From Hylemonella sp. UBA6679 (GTDB taxonomy: Bacteria > Pseudomonadota > Gammaproteobacteria > Burkholderiales > Burkholderiaceae_C), in NCBI GenBank assembly GCA_002454975.1, contig DKJZ01000063.1:1-64000 (forward strand): 64,000 nucleotides of DNA, given 5' to 3'. The translations under genes were made by a program, and so were the position numbers. Shown here piece after piece: positions 1-7,823 of the stretch (positions are counted from its first letter, which is position 1; the number at the start of each line of letters is the position of its first letter). The notes under the pieces were generated by a model. That model saw nothing but the letters and a program-made list of their open reading frames with translations. It did no database searches and was not told the DNA's origin.

Positions 1-817
1 CAAGGCCATGGAGATGGTGGCTGCATCCAAAATGCGCAAGGCGCAACAGCGGATGCATGCTGCCCGTCCCTACAGCGAGAAAATTCGTAACATCGCTGCC
101 AACCTTGGCAAAGCCAACCCTGAGTACAAGCACCCGTTCATGCAAGTGAACGATGCCAAAACCGTGGGCGTGATCGTGGTGACCACCGACAAAGGTTTGT
201 GCGGTGGCTTGAACACCAACGTGTTGCGCGGTGTCACCACCAAGCTGCGCGAGCTGCAAAGCCAAGGCATTGGTGCTCAGGCTGTGGCCATTGGTAACAA
301 GGGCTTGGGTTTTCTGAATCGTGTGGGCGCCAAGGTGGTGTCGCATGTGACCCAAATGGGTGACACGCCTCACCTCGACAAGCTCATCGGTCCCGTCAAG
401 GTCATGCTCGATGCTTATGAGCGTGGTGAATTGAGCGCGGTTTACCTGTGCTACACCAAGTTCATCAACACCATGAAGCAAGAGCCTGTGGTGGAGCAGT
501 TGCTGCCCTTGTCTGCTGAAGCCATGCAGGCCCAAGCGCAAGCCAGCGGTGCCCAACACACCTGGGATTACATCTACGAACCTGATCCACAAGCAGTGAT
601 CGACGATTTGTTGATTCGCTACGTGGAAGCGTTGGTGTATCAGGCTGTTGCTGAAAACATGGCGTCTGAGCAATCGGCGCGCATGGTGGCCATGAAAGCC
701 GCGACCGACAACGCCGGCAGTGTGATTGGTGAGCTCAAGCTGGTCTACAACAAGACCCGTCAAGCTGCCATTACCAAAGAGCTGTCGGAAATCGTGGCGG
801 GTGCCGCAGCCGTTTAA
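1..817 (+). CDS. atpG: ATP synthase F1 gamma subunit, 5'-truncated by window
   Basis: Gamma subunit, the rotating central stalk of F1Fo ATP synthase at the inner membrane. The visible frame opens with K-A-M-E-M-V-A-A-S-K-M, which in the family lies about 20 residues after the start, so the start codon is outside the window and the ATG at 8 is internal. The conserved C-terminal helix (SVIGELKLVYNKTRQAAITKE) is present and followed by a short alanine-rich end. It is followed 54 nt later by atpD, the usual atp operon order. Confidence 0.96.
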   Translation, partial: KAMEMVAASKMRKAQQRMHAARPYSEKIRNIAANLGKANPEYKHPFMQVNDAKTVGVIVVTTDKGLCGGLNTNVLRGVTTKLRELQSQGIGAQAVAIGNKGLGFLNRVGAKVVSHVTQMGDTPHLDKLIGPVKVMLDAYERGELSAVYLCYTKFINTMKQEPVVEQLLPLSAEAMQAQAQASGAQHTWDYIYEPDPQAVIDDLLIRYVEALVYQAVAENMASEQSARMVAMKAATDNAGSVIGELKLVYNKTRQAAITKELSEIVAGAAAV

Positions 818-871
818 GGCTCCAGCAACTCTGACCTTTGTACGTTTAAAGATTCAATATTGGAGCGAAAC

Positions 872-2287
872 ATGGCTCAAACTAACTCGATAGTGCAGGG
901 AAAAATTGTTCAGTGTATTGGCGCCGTGGTGGACGTTGAGTTCCCACGCGATCAAATGCCTAACATTTACGACGCCCTGAAAATGGACGGTTCTGCCCTG
1001 ACCTTGGAAGTTCAGCAGCAATTGGGTGACGGCATCGTTCGTACCATTGCGCTGGGTTCTTCTGACGGCTTGCGCCGCGGCAACATGGTTTACAACACAC
1101 ACAAGGCCATCACTGTGCCCGTGGGTAAAGCCACATTGGGCCGCATCATGGACGTGTTGGGTAACCCCATCGACGAGCGTGGTCCTGTGAGCCAAGAGCT
1201 GACAGCATCTATTCACCGTAAGGCCCCCGCCTATGACGAACTCAGCCCCTCGCAAGAGCTGCTTGAGACCGGCATCAAGGTGATTGACTTGGTCTGCCCC
1301 TTCGCCAAAGGCGGTAAGGTGGGCCTGTTCGGCGGTGCCGGCGTGGGCAAGACCGTGAACATGATGGAACTCATCAACAACATCGCCAAGGCGCACTCCG
1401 GTTTGTCGGTGTTCGCTGGTGTGGGTGAGCGTACCCGTGAAGGTAACGACTTTTACCACGAAATGGCCGACTCCGGCGTGGTCCGTTTGGACGACCTGGC
1501 TGAATCCAAAGTGGCCATGGTGTACGGTCAAATGAATGAGCCCCCAGGCAACCGTCTGCGCGTGGCGTTGACCGGTTTGACCATCGCTGAGTCCTTCCGT
1601 GACGAAGGCCGTGACGTGCTGTTCTTCGTGGACAACATCTACCGCTACACCTTGGCCGGTACCGAAGTGTCCGCGCTGTTGGGTCGTATGCCTTCTGCCG
1701 TGGGCTACCAGCCTACCCTGGCTGAAGAGATGGGCCGCCTGCAAGAGCGTATCACCTCCACCAAAGTGGGCTCGATCACTTCCATTCAGGCCGTGTACGT
1801 GCCTGCTGACGACTTGACCGACCCCTCGCCTGCCACCACTTTTGCGCACTTGGACTCCACGGTGGTGTTGAGCCGTGACATCGCTGCGCTGGGTATTTAC
1901 CCCGCTGTGGATCCCCTGGACTCCACCAGCCGTCAGTTGGACCCCCAAGTTGTGGGCGAAGAGCACTACAACGTGGCCCGTGGCGTGCAAGGTACGCTGC
2001 AGCGCTACAAAGAGCTGCGCGACATCATCGCGATCTTGGGCATGGACGAATTGGCCCCTGAAGACAAGCTGACCGTGGCTCGCGCCCGTAAGATCCAGCG
2101 TTTCTTGAGCCAGCCTTTCCACGTGGCCGAGGTGTTCACCGGTACAGCTGGTAAATACGTGTCTTTGGCTGAAACCATCCGTGGTTTCAAGATGATCGTG
2201 AATGGTGAGTGCGATCACCTGCCCGAGCAGGCCTTCTACATGGTTGGCACGATCGACGAGGCTTTCGAGAAAGCCAAGAAGGTCTAA
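872..2287 (+). CDS. atpD: ATP synthase F1 beta subunit
   Basis: Catalytic beta subunit (471 aa) that binds and hydrolyses or forms ATP. The P-loop GGAGVGKT sits near residue 154, followed by GERTREGNDFYHEM and the VDNIYRYTLAG region. The DELSEED lever loop reads DELAPED, a form common in Burkholderiales. I start at the ATG preceded by GGAG at 862-865; an in-frame TTG 12 nt earlier overlaps that ribosome site and is unlikely. Lies between atpG and atpC in one operon. Confidence 0.98.
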   Translation: MAQTNSIVQGKIVQCIGAVVDVEFPRDQMPNIYDALKMDGSALTLEVQQQLGDGIVRTIALGSSDGLRRGNMVYNTHKAITVPVGKATLGRIMDVLGNPIDERGPVSQELTASIHRKAPAYDELSPSQELLETGIKVIDLVCPFAKGGKVGLFGGAGVGKTVNMMELINNIAKAHSGLSVFAGVGERTREGNDFYHEMADSGVVRLDDLAESKVAMVYGQMNEPPGNRLRVALTGLTIAESFRDEGRDVLFFVDNIYRYTLAGTEVSALLGRMPSAVGYQPTLAEEMGRLQERITSTKVGSITSIQAVYVPADDLTDPSPATTFAHLDSTVVLSRDIAALGIYPAVDPLDSTSRQLDPQVVGEEHYNVARGVQGTLQRYKELRDIIAILGMDELAPEDKLTVARARKIQRFLSQPFHVAEVFTGTAGKYVSLAETIRGFKMIVNGECDHLPEQAFYMVGTIDEAFEKAKKV

Positions 2288-2311
2288 TTCGACATCCCCT
2301 GGAGCGTCAAG

Positions 2312-2728
2312 ATGAACACCATTCACGTCGACGTGGTCAGTGCTGAAGAGTCCATTTTCTCTGGTGAAGCCCGCTTTGTGGCTTTGCCCGGAGAATCTGG
2401 CGAACTCGGCATTTACCCGCGCCACACACCCCTGATCACACGCATCAAGGCTGGTTCTGTGCGCATTGAAACAGCCGACGGTCGCGAAGAGTTTGTCTTC
2501 GTCGCTGGCGGTTTGCTTGAAGTGCAACCTGACCGTGTCACCGTTTTGTCCGATACCGCCATTCGCGGTAAAGACCTGGACGATGAGAAAGCCAACGCTG
2601 CCAAGGCTGCTGCTGAAGAGGCCGTGCGCAATGCCAAGGGCGAGATTGATTTGGCCAAGGCCCAGTCTGAGTTGGCCATCATGGTTGCTCAGTTGGCTGC
2701 TTTGCGCAAATACCGCCAAAAGAAGTAA
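2312..2728 (+). CDS. atpC: ATP synthase F1 epsilon subunit
   Basis: Epsilon subunit (138 aa) that links gamma to the c-ring and inhibits ATP hydrolysis. An N-terminal beta-sandwich (HVDVVSAEESIFSGEA, LPGESGELGIYPRHTPL) is followed by an alanine-rich two-helix C-terminal domain. GGAG lies about 10 nt before the ATG. It is the last gene of the atp operon and is followed by a strong terminator. Confidence 0.97.
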   Translation: MNTIHVDVVSAEESIFSGEARFVALPGESGELGIYPRHTPLITRIKAGSVRIETADGREEFVFVAGGLLEVQPDRVTVLSDTAIRGKDLDDEKANAAKAAAEEAVRNAKGEIDLAKAQSELAIMVAQLAALRKYRQKK

Positions 2729-2747
2729 AACGCCTCTTTTGCACGAC

Positions 2748-2780
2748 AACCCCGACCTTCAAACGTCGGGGTTTTTTGTT
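2748..2780 (+). terminator. Rho-independent terminator of the atp operon
   Basis: A perfect 9-bp stem (AACCCCGAC at 2748-2756 with GTCGGGGTT at 2765-2773), an 8-nt loop and a T-run. It lies 20 nt after the atpC stop and directly before the next gene. Confidence 0.93.
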
Positions 2781-2791
2781 TTAATGCTGCC

Positions 2792-3751
2792 ATGAATTAC
2801 CAAGCGCCCTTGTGGTTGCCCGGGGGCAACTTGCAGACCATCTGGGCTGCCCTGTATGCGCGCCGCTTTGATGGCCCGCCACCAGAGTTTCGGCGTGAGC
2901 GTTGGACCACACCCGACGGCGACTTCATCGATGTCGATTGGCTGCAAGGCCCACCAGGATCAACGCTGTTGGTCTTGTTCCATGGACTTGAAGGCAATTC
3001 AAGCAGCCAGTACGCGCAAGCCTTTGCAGCCTTTGCACGCGCGCAAGGCTTGTCGTTTGCCATGCCGCATTTCAGAGGGTGCAGCGGTGAGCTCAACCAT
3101 GGGCCTCGCGCTTACCATTCGGGTGATTTTGTCGAGATCGACTGGGTCTTGAAGCGCTTTGCCGCCGCGCACACCGGTCGTGTCATGGCTGCAGGCATTT
3201 CCATGGGTGGCAATGCCCTCATGCGTTGGGCTTCAGAGATGGGCGAGGTGGCCAAACAAACGGTGAGTGCGGTGGCTGCCATTTGCTCACCCCTGGATTT
3301 GGGCGCCAGCGGGCAGGCCATCGGGCGAGGCTTTAACCGCTTGGTCTACACCCGCATGTTTTTGAACACCATGAAACCTAAAGCTTTGGCCAAACTCAAG
3401 CAACACCCGGGCTTGTTTGATGCCGACAAGCTCATGGCTGCACGTGATTTGTACGAGTTCGACAATGTGTTCACCGCACCCCTGCACGGCTTCAAAAACA
3501 CCGAAGACTATTGGGCGCGGGCATCTGCCAAACCGTACATGCACGACATACGCTTGCCGGCTTTGGTGCTCAACGCCTGTAACGATCCGTTCGTGCCTGT
3601 ACAAAGCTTGCCCACCGCCAAAGACGTGAGCCCGCATGTCACCTTCTGGCAGCCTCAAGGCGGCGGACATGTGGGCTTTCCGCACGGCTTGCCGCCTGGT
3701 CAGGTGATGACCATGCCACAGCAAGTGGTTGAGTGGTTGATGGCGGCTTGA
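2792..3751 (+). CDS. YheT-family alpha/beta hydrolase
   Basis: Alpha/beta-fold hydrolase (319 aa) of the YheT/UPF0017 type. Seen: LFHGLEG oxyanion region, FRGCSGE, the nucleophile elbow GISMGGN with Ser near residue 137, an acid region around NDPFVP and a C-terminal GGHVGF histidine motif, which is a full catalytic triad. No signal peptide. The substrate is unknown; family members are treated as esterases. It begins just after the atp terminator and runs into the next gene with one base between stop and start. Confidence 0.85.
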   Translation: MNYQAPLWLPGGNLQTIWAALYARRFDGPPPEFRRERWTTPDGDFIDVDWLQGPPGSTLLVLFHGLEGNSSSQYAQAFAAFARAQGLSFAMPHFRGCSGELNHGPRAYHSGDFVEIDWVLKRFAAAHTGRVMAAGISMGGNALMRWASEMGEVAKQTVSAVAAICSPLDLGASGQAIGRGFNRLVYTRMFLNTMKPKALAKLKQHPGLFDADKLMAARDLYEFDNVFTAPLHGFKNTEDYWARASAKPYMHDIRLPALVLNACNDPFVPVQSLPTAKDVSPHVTFWQPQGGGHVGFPHGLPPGQVMTMPQQVVEWLMAA

Positions 3752-3752
3752 G

Positions 3753-4298
3753 ATGGACGAGATTGTTAAAGCCGCTCTGAAAAAATGGCCCAACGTGCCG
3801 GCCTGCTATGGCTGGCTCGGCCTGGATGCGCGGGGCGATTGGTACATGCGTGACGACCGCACCCAGCACCTCGGTAGTTTTCAGAGTGGTGTGCCAGGCG
3901 CCAAAGGCTCGCGCTTGATGCACGACAAGCTCATCGAGTTCATTGGCAGAAACTACGACTGCGACGAGCATGGTCGCTGGTATTTTCAGAACGGACCGCA
4001 GCGTGTGTTTGTGGAGCTGACGAATGCGCCCTGGGTATGGCGCTTGTCTGAGAATGGTGATGTGCACAGCCACACCGGCGTGAAGGTGCAGGTGCAAGCG
4101 GTGTACCTCGATGAGCTTGGGCGCTTGTACGCGAGCACGTCCCTGGGCCTGGGTTTGGTGCACAGCCAAGATGTGTTGATTGCCTCGCAACGCTTGGAGC
4201 GCGGGCAATGGCAATTGCAAGAAGTGGTGGCTGATGAGCTACCCGCCGCGCACCATTTTGTGCTCAGTCCGCAGGCTCAGCCATCTGGAAATAAATAG
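3753..4298 (+). CDS. Conserved betaproteobacterial protein of unknown function
   Basis: A 181-residue soluble protein that starts MDEIVKAALKKWPNVPACYGWLGLD and contains RNYDCDEHGRWYFQNGPQRVFVEL. It fits a conserved family common in Burkholderiales; I believe the label is DUF2946 but am not sure of the number. No catalytic motif, membrane segment or signal peptide is seen. It is probably co-transcribed with the hydrolase upstream. Confidence 0.75.
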   Translation: MDEIVKAALKKWPNVPACYGWLGLDARGDWYMRDDRTQHLGSFQSGVPGAKGSRLMHDKLIEFIGRNYDCDEHGRWYFQNGPQRVFVELTNAPWVWRLSENGDVHSHTGVKVQVQAVYLDELGRLYASTSLGLGLVHSQDVLIASQRLERGQWQLQEVVADELPAAHHFVLSPQAQPSGNK

Positions 4299-4368
4299 AA
4301 AACCAAGCCCTAAGCCATGTTCCTATTGACGTAGGCGCTACAGATTAAATAGCAAAGATACAAACGCA

Positions 4369-4396
4369 AAAAAACCGGCCTAAGCCGGTTTTTGTT
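4369..4396. terminator. Bidirectional terminator between convergent genes
   Basis: AACCGGC (4373-4379) pairs with GCCGGTT (4384-4390) around a CTAA loop. An A-run lies on the left and a T-run on the right, so it can end transcription from both sides (the 3753-4298 gene and the cytochrome gene). Confidence 0.88.
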
Positions 4397-4409
4397 GAGC
4401 GATGCCTGG

Positions 4410-4919
4410 TTACTTAGCAGCAGCGGGTGCTTGAGGTTCGGCAAATTTGCCGCCAGAGGCGTTGGCCATGTAAGCAACGGCACGGCCGATTTCAGTGTCC
4501 ACGTAATCGCCACCACCTTGCGCGCCCATGGCTCCTTTGCCTTTGAGCGCAGAGGTCAACAGGGCGTCGTAACCTGTCTTGATGCGCGCACCCCATGCCG
4601 CTGCGTCACCAAGCTTGGGGGCACCAGCAGCACCCACGGCGTGGCAGGCTGCACATTGCGCTTTGTAAACCTCTTCACCTGCTTTGAGGGGACGGTTGGC
4701 GTCACGAATCTCCACCACGCCAACTTTTTGAATGCGTTCAGCAATGGACTTTTCCACATTGACGGCGCCAGCTGCAGGCTTGGCACCCGAGTTCACGTAG
4801 TAAACCAAGCCAATGATGATGAAAACTGGAAGAATCAAGGAAAAGAGCGAAGCCCACAGCACTTGTGAAGGCGTCTTGATCGGGCCAGTGTGGGCTTCTT
4901 CGTGATGGTTGTCGCTCAT
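4410..4919 (-). CDS. Membrane-anchored cytochrome c5-type monohaem protein
   Basis: Class I cytochrome c (169 aa). One N-terminal transmembrane helix (LWASLFSLILPVFIIIGLVYY) precedes a single haem site CAACH with the following VGAAGAPKLGD, typical of cytochrome c5 (CycB-like). A methionine in KGKGAMGAQGG is the likely distal ligand. The start chosen (MSDNHHEE) has GAGGA upstream; an in-frame upstream codon adds 12 unlikely residues. It probably carries electrons in the periplasm and would need the ccm genes at 44.8-51.2 kb. A link to the photosynthetic chain is only possible. Confidence 0.88.
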   Translation of the reverse strand: MSDNHHEEAHTGPIKTPSQVLWASLFSLILPVFIIIGLVYYVNSGAKPAAGAVNVEKSIAERIQKVGVVEIRDANRPLKAGEEVYKAQCAACHAVGAAGAPKLGDAAAWGARIKTGYDALLTSALKGKGAMGAQGGGDYVDTEIGRAVAYMANASGGKFAEPQAPAAAK

Positions 4920-5091
4920 GGAATCCTCAAAAACGATGTACGGAAAACCTGCCATTATAGCGAGCAGCCAGGACGAATGGCCCTACAATTCAGGCACTAG
5001 AGCCACGCTCACTCAAAGAGCGTGTGCCTCTGAAGTTAGCGTCAATCACCGCTCGCGCAAAAGATTTCGATGGGTGAGTTTTGTCAAAAGT

Positions 5092-5167
5092 GCGGCTGTA
5101 GCTCAGTGGATAGAGTATTGGCCTCCGAAGCCAAGGGTCGTGGGTTCGATCCCCGCCAGCCGCACCA
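5092..5167 (+). tRNA. tRNA-Arg (anticodon CCG)
   Basis: A full cloverleaf: acceptor stem GCGGCTG/CAGCCGC, D-arm TAGCTCAGTGGATAGAG, anticodon stem TTGGC/GCCAA with loop CTCCGAA (anticodon CCG, codon CGG), T-arm GGGTTCGATCC and an encoded CCA end. Confidence 0.97.
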
Positions 5168-5238
5168 TCACGTGATTGCAATAGAAGTGACTACTTACCA
5201 TGCCAGGGTTTGCACGCCTGCTGGCTTGAGTAAAACTT

Positions 5239-5790
5239 TCAAGGGGTGAGCCATTCCCAGGCGTTTTCGCCAATCTTTGCTCGGCGGTGCCCCTCTCGCC
5301 CCAACTCCAGCCAGTCGATGTCCAAGACTTGTGCCCTCAAAAGCGTGAAATGGTGGTGCAAGAAAGGGGTGTGTTCAGCAGGCGTCAACACGCTGCCAGG
5401 TGCAGTGGGCGACAAATAATCGCCTGCAGCCGCTGATTGCTTCACCTTGTCCCAGATGGCTTGAACTTCAGGCCCCTGTGTGTGCGTGGTGATGGTGGTG
5501 CGCACGCGCAGTTGCCAACTCAAGCGCTTGCTCCAAAACACAAAAACACCGCATGGCTGATGGGCTAAGTCGTTAACTTTTGAGCTTCTGGCGTCTGTAA
5601 ACACCTTGAGGGTTTGCGTGCCAGCGTCGGCTTCTCGCAAAACCACGGTTCGAGCGTTCACAGCCCCATCAAACGAGGAGGTCGCCAGCACGGGGGTGCG
5701 CCATTCGTGGTGTCGATCTTGGCCAGCACGCGCCAGCTCTTTCCAAATCTGCTGGCGTATTTCTTGAGGTTCAACAAGGCGCGTTTTCAT
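5239..5790 (-). CDS. Pyridoxamine 5'-phosphate oxidase-related FMN-binding protein
   Basis: A 183-aa protein of the PNPOx-like split-barrel fold. Seen: WRTPVLATSSFDGAVNARTVVLRE, the FMN phosphate-binding edge of the family, then TDARSSKVNDL and FVFWSKRLSWQLRVR. The C-terminal substrate-binding segment of true PdxH is not obvious, so PLP synthesis is not assured; related proteins are often called pyridoxamine 5'-phosphate oxidase family. The start is the first ATG. Confidence 0.82.
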   Translation of the reverse strand: MKTRLVEPQEIRQQIWKELARAGQDRHHEWRTPVLATSSFDGAVNARTVVLREADAGTQTLKVFTDARSSKVNDLAHQPCGVFVFWSKRLSWQLRVRTTITTHTQGPEVQAIWDKVKQSAAAGDYLSPTAPGSVLTPAEHTPFLHHHFTLLRAQVLDIDWLELGREGHRRAKIGENAWEWLTP

Positions 5791-5910
5791 GAACCGATGC
5801 TAAAACGAAAACGCAAGACACGGGCATTCGCTGATGAGAGCCGGCGTGCGCTGGTCAAGACAAGTCTTGAGCGCGCTGGCGAGCTTGGCCACTTGCAGGT
5901 ATAAGGTGCC

Positions 5911-6582
5911 ATGCGATTTAAAAACTTTTTTCTTTTGCTTTGCCTGCTCGGCGCAGCATGTCTTCATCAAGGTGCTATGGCTGTTGAGGAACCCGCATTT
6001 GAAGTGATCGAGTCAGACGGTGCGTTTGAAATCAGGCGCTACAAGCCCATGCTCATTGCCGAGACGTTTGTGGATGGCGACATGGATGAGGCTTCTAGCA
6101 AGGGGTTTCGGCGCATTGCAGACTACATTTTTGGCAACAACCAGGCCTCAGGGGCAGACAAGAAGACAACGATCGCCATGACCGCACCTGTGACCATGGA
6201 GCCGCAATCTTCGACCATTGCGATGACAGCCCCCGTTACGGTGGCGCCTCAGCCCGGAGATGACGCCAACAGCAAGCAGCCGAGCAAGCGTTGGCGGATT
6301 CATTTTGTGATGCCAAGCGCGTACACCATGGCAACCATTCCCAAACCCAACAACGATGCGGTCAAACTGCGTGAGCTGCCGGCCAAGTACTTTGTTGTGC
6401 ATCGCTACTCGTGGCTCAACACACAAGCGCGTGTGGAAGAAAAAACGCAAGAAGCGCTGCAATGGGCGAAGCAGAGGTCACTCCAGGTGATCGGGGCGCC
6501 TCAGCTTTCGCGCTATGACCCGCCTTGGACATTGCCGATGTTCAAGCGCAATGAAATCATGCTGGAAATTGTGAAGCCATGA
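5911..6582 (+). CDS. SOUL-family haem-binding protein, exported
   Basis: A 223-aa protein with an N-terminal signal peptide (MRFKNFFLLLCLLGAACLHQG, likely cut before VEEPAFEVI). The SOUL/HBP features are FEVIESDGAFEIRRYKPML, the GFRRIADYIFG segment and two copies of the IAMTAPVT motif; the double motif is usual in bacterial members. Family proteins bind haem or tetrapyrroles. It overlaps the glutathione peroxidase frame and lies beside a tetrapyrrole-rich gene cluster. A role in pigment or haem handling is inference. Confidence 0.85.
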   Translation: MRFKNFFLLLCLLGAACLHQGAMAVEEPAFEVIESDGAFEIRRYKPMLIAETFVDGDMDEASSKGFRRIADYIFGNNQASGADKKTTIAMTAPVTMEPQSSTIAMTAPVTVAPQPGDDANSKQPSKRWRIHFVMPSAYTMATIPKPNNDAVKLRELPAKYFVVHRYSWLNTQARVEEKTQEALQWAKQRSLQVIGAPQLSRYDPPWTLPMFKRNEIMLEIVKP

Positions 6583-6605
6583 GCCTGGTGAATGAAGAGG
6601 TGCTG

Positions 6606-7181
6606 ATGCGTCGTCGAACCCTGATGTCCATGGCGTCCCTAGCTTTGTGGCCCTTAGCGTCGCTCAGCGCCCTTGGGCAAACGCAGCCCAGCAGCAAAGC
6701 CTGCCCAAAACTGCTCAATCACACCTTCAACCGTCTTCAAGACGACAAGCCGCAAGCGCTTTGTGCGTATGCAGGCAAGGTTTTGTTGGTGGTCAACACG
6801 GCCAGCTATTGCGGCTTCACGTCGCAGTTTGAGGGTTTGGAGGCGCTGTACGCCAAATACGCCGCCAGGGGGTTGGTGGTGATGGGCTTTCCTTCGGACG
6901 ACTTCAAGCAGGAGGACGCGGACGCGCGCAAGATTGCAGATGTGTGTTTCAACACCTACGGCGTGAAGTTCCCGATGTTCACCAGTACCAAAGTCAGGGG
7001 CTCAGGGGCGCATCCCTTGTTTGCAGAGTTGGCGCGCGCTACGGGCTCACAACCTGCGTGGAATTTCAACAAATACCTGGTTGGCCGAGATGGCAAACCA
7101 TTGAAACACTTTGGTAGCTTTGCAAGCCCCAACAGCAGCGCACTCACAACAGCCATCGAGACGGCCTTGACAGCTGCGTGA
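6606..7181 (+). CDS. Glutathione peroxidase-family thiol peroxidase, exported
   Basis: A 191-aa peroxidase with cysteine in place of selenocysteine: NTASYCGFTSQFEGL holds the peroxidatic Cys and AWNFNKYLV the catalytic Trp-Asn. The N-terminus MRRRTLMSMASLALWPLASL resembles a Sec or Tat signal, so it likely acts outside the cytoplasm on lipid or other peroxides. I chose the ATG preceded by GAGGTG; an ATG at 6579, overlapping the SOUL stop, would add nine residues. Co-transcribed with the SOUL gene. Confidence 0.85.
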   Translation: MRRRTLMSMASLALWPLASLSALGQTQPSSKACPKLLNHTFNRLQDDKPQALCAYAGKVLLVVNTASYCGFTSQFEGLEALYAKYAARGLVVMGFPSDDFKQEDADARKIADVCFNTYGVKFPMFTSTKVRGSGAHPLFAELARATGSQPAWNFNKYLVGRDGKPLKHFGSFASPNSSALTTAIETALTAA

Positions 7182-7242
7182 ATGCTGTTTTGGGTTTGCA
7201 GCACATCGGGCCGTGCGCAAGCGTCACAGCCCGAGGAGGGCA

Positions 7243-7557
7243 TCAGCCCTTTTTCACGTAGGCGTTGCACCAGCCTTTGCTTGCCACTTGCTTGCCAGCA
7301 AAAATTGAACAGCCACCAGCAGGATCGGTGGCCTTGCCGATGAACACGGCGCAATTGCCACAAACTTGACCGGCTGCGTACTTGGCGTACTTGGCCTTGT
7401 CAACTTTAGAAGCATCGGCTTTGTAGCCCAAAGCAGCGGCTTGCGCGTCCGTCTCAGACAACATGGCTTGGGCTTGCGCTGCGCAAACGCCTGCGAGCGT
7501 ACCGGTTGCCACTGCGGCCTGAATAATGAAAACACGACGGTTGGAAGAGGGGTTCAT
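7243..7557 (-). CDS. High-potential iron-sulfur protein (HiPIP)
   Basis: A 104-aa periplasmic electron carrier. A Tat-type leader (MNPSSNRRVFIIQAAVATG) is followed by a mature domain with four Cys in the HiPIP pattern C-x2-C-x13-C-x13-C and the final GWCNAYVKKG. In Rubrivivax and Rhodoferax, HiPIP reduces the tetrahaem cytochrome of the reaction centre. Its place at the edge of the photosynthesis cluster, divergent from bchI, fits that role. The upstream in-frame extension (nine residues) is rejected because the Tat leader begins at MNPSS. Confidence 0.93.
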   Translation of the reverse strand: MNPSSNRRVFIIQAAVATGTLAGVCAAQAQAMLSETDAQAAALGYKADASKVDKAKYAKYAAGQVCGNCAVFIGKATDPAGGCSIFAGKQVASKGWCNAYVKKG

Positions 7558-7684
7558 GATGGATCCATCAAAGCACCAGAACATACTGGATGAACCATTC
7601 TTACCGAATACGTCTTTTAAACCATGCGATTGGATAAAGTCCGATCAGCTTGATCAAATGTATGCTGGCTTGGGCGTGGCCAAG

Positions 7685-7702
7685 TGTCATTGCCAGACGA
7701 CA
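7685..7702. promoter_or_regulatory. PpsR/CrtJ-type palindrome, distal to bchI
   Basis: TGTCATTGCCAGACGACA fits TGT-N12-ACA exactly. It lies in the HiPIP/bchI intergenic region, 54 bp before a second perfect box, and could act on either divergent gene. Confidence 0.6.
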
Positions 7703-7756
7703 AATAAGCCTGGTTACCACCAATCGCCGCGTGTAAGCCACAAAGCGCTCCAGATG

Positions 7757-7774
7757 TGTCAATTTAACTTGACA
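7757..7774. promoter_or_regulatory. PpsR/CrtJ-type palindrome at the bchI promoter
   Basis: TGTCAATTTAACTTGACA is a perfect TGT-N12-ACA palindrome. Its right end is a consensus -35 (TTGACA, 7769-7774); a weak -10 (CAACAT) follows 17 bp later, putting the start near 7804 and 20 nt before bchI. Binding here would block polymerase under high oxygen, as known for PpsR/CrtJ. Confidence 0.75.
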
Positions 7775-7823
7775 TTCTGGATTAAGTTGCACAACATGCT
7801 TGCAGTTAGATATTGGAATCTGC

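Noticed and set aside
854..2749. 631-residue open frame on the minus strand across atpD and atpC
   Set aside because: It lies wholly opposite highly conserved ATP synthase genes, reads as a His/Gln/Val-rich shadow with no recognisable domain, and arises from codon bias.
6160..6260. Duplicated IAMTAPVT motif in the SOUL protein as a novel repeat
   Set aside because: Two copies of this motif are common in bacterial SOUL proteins.
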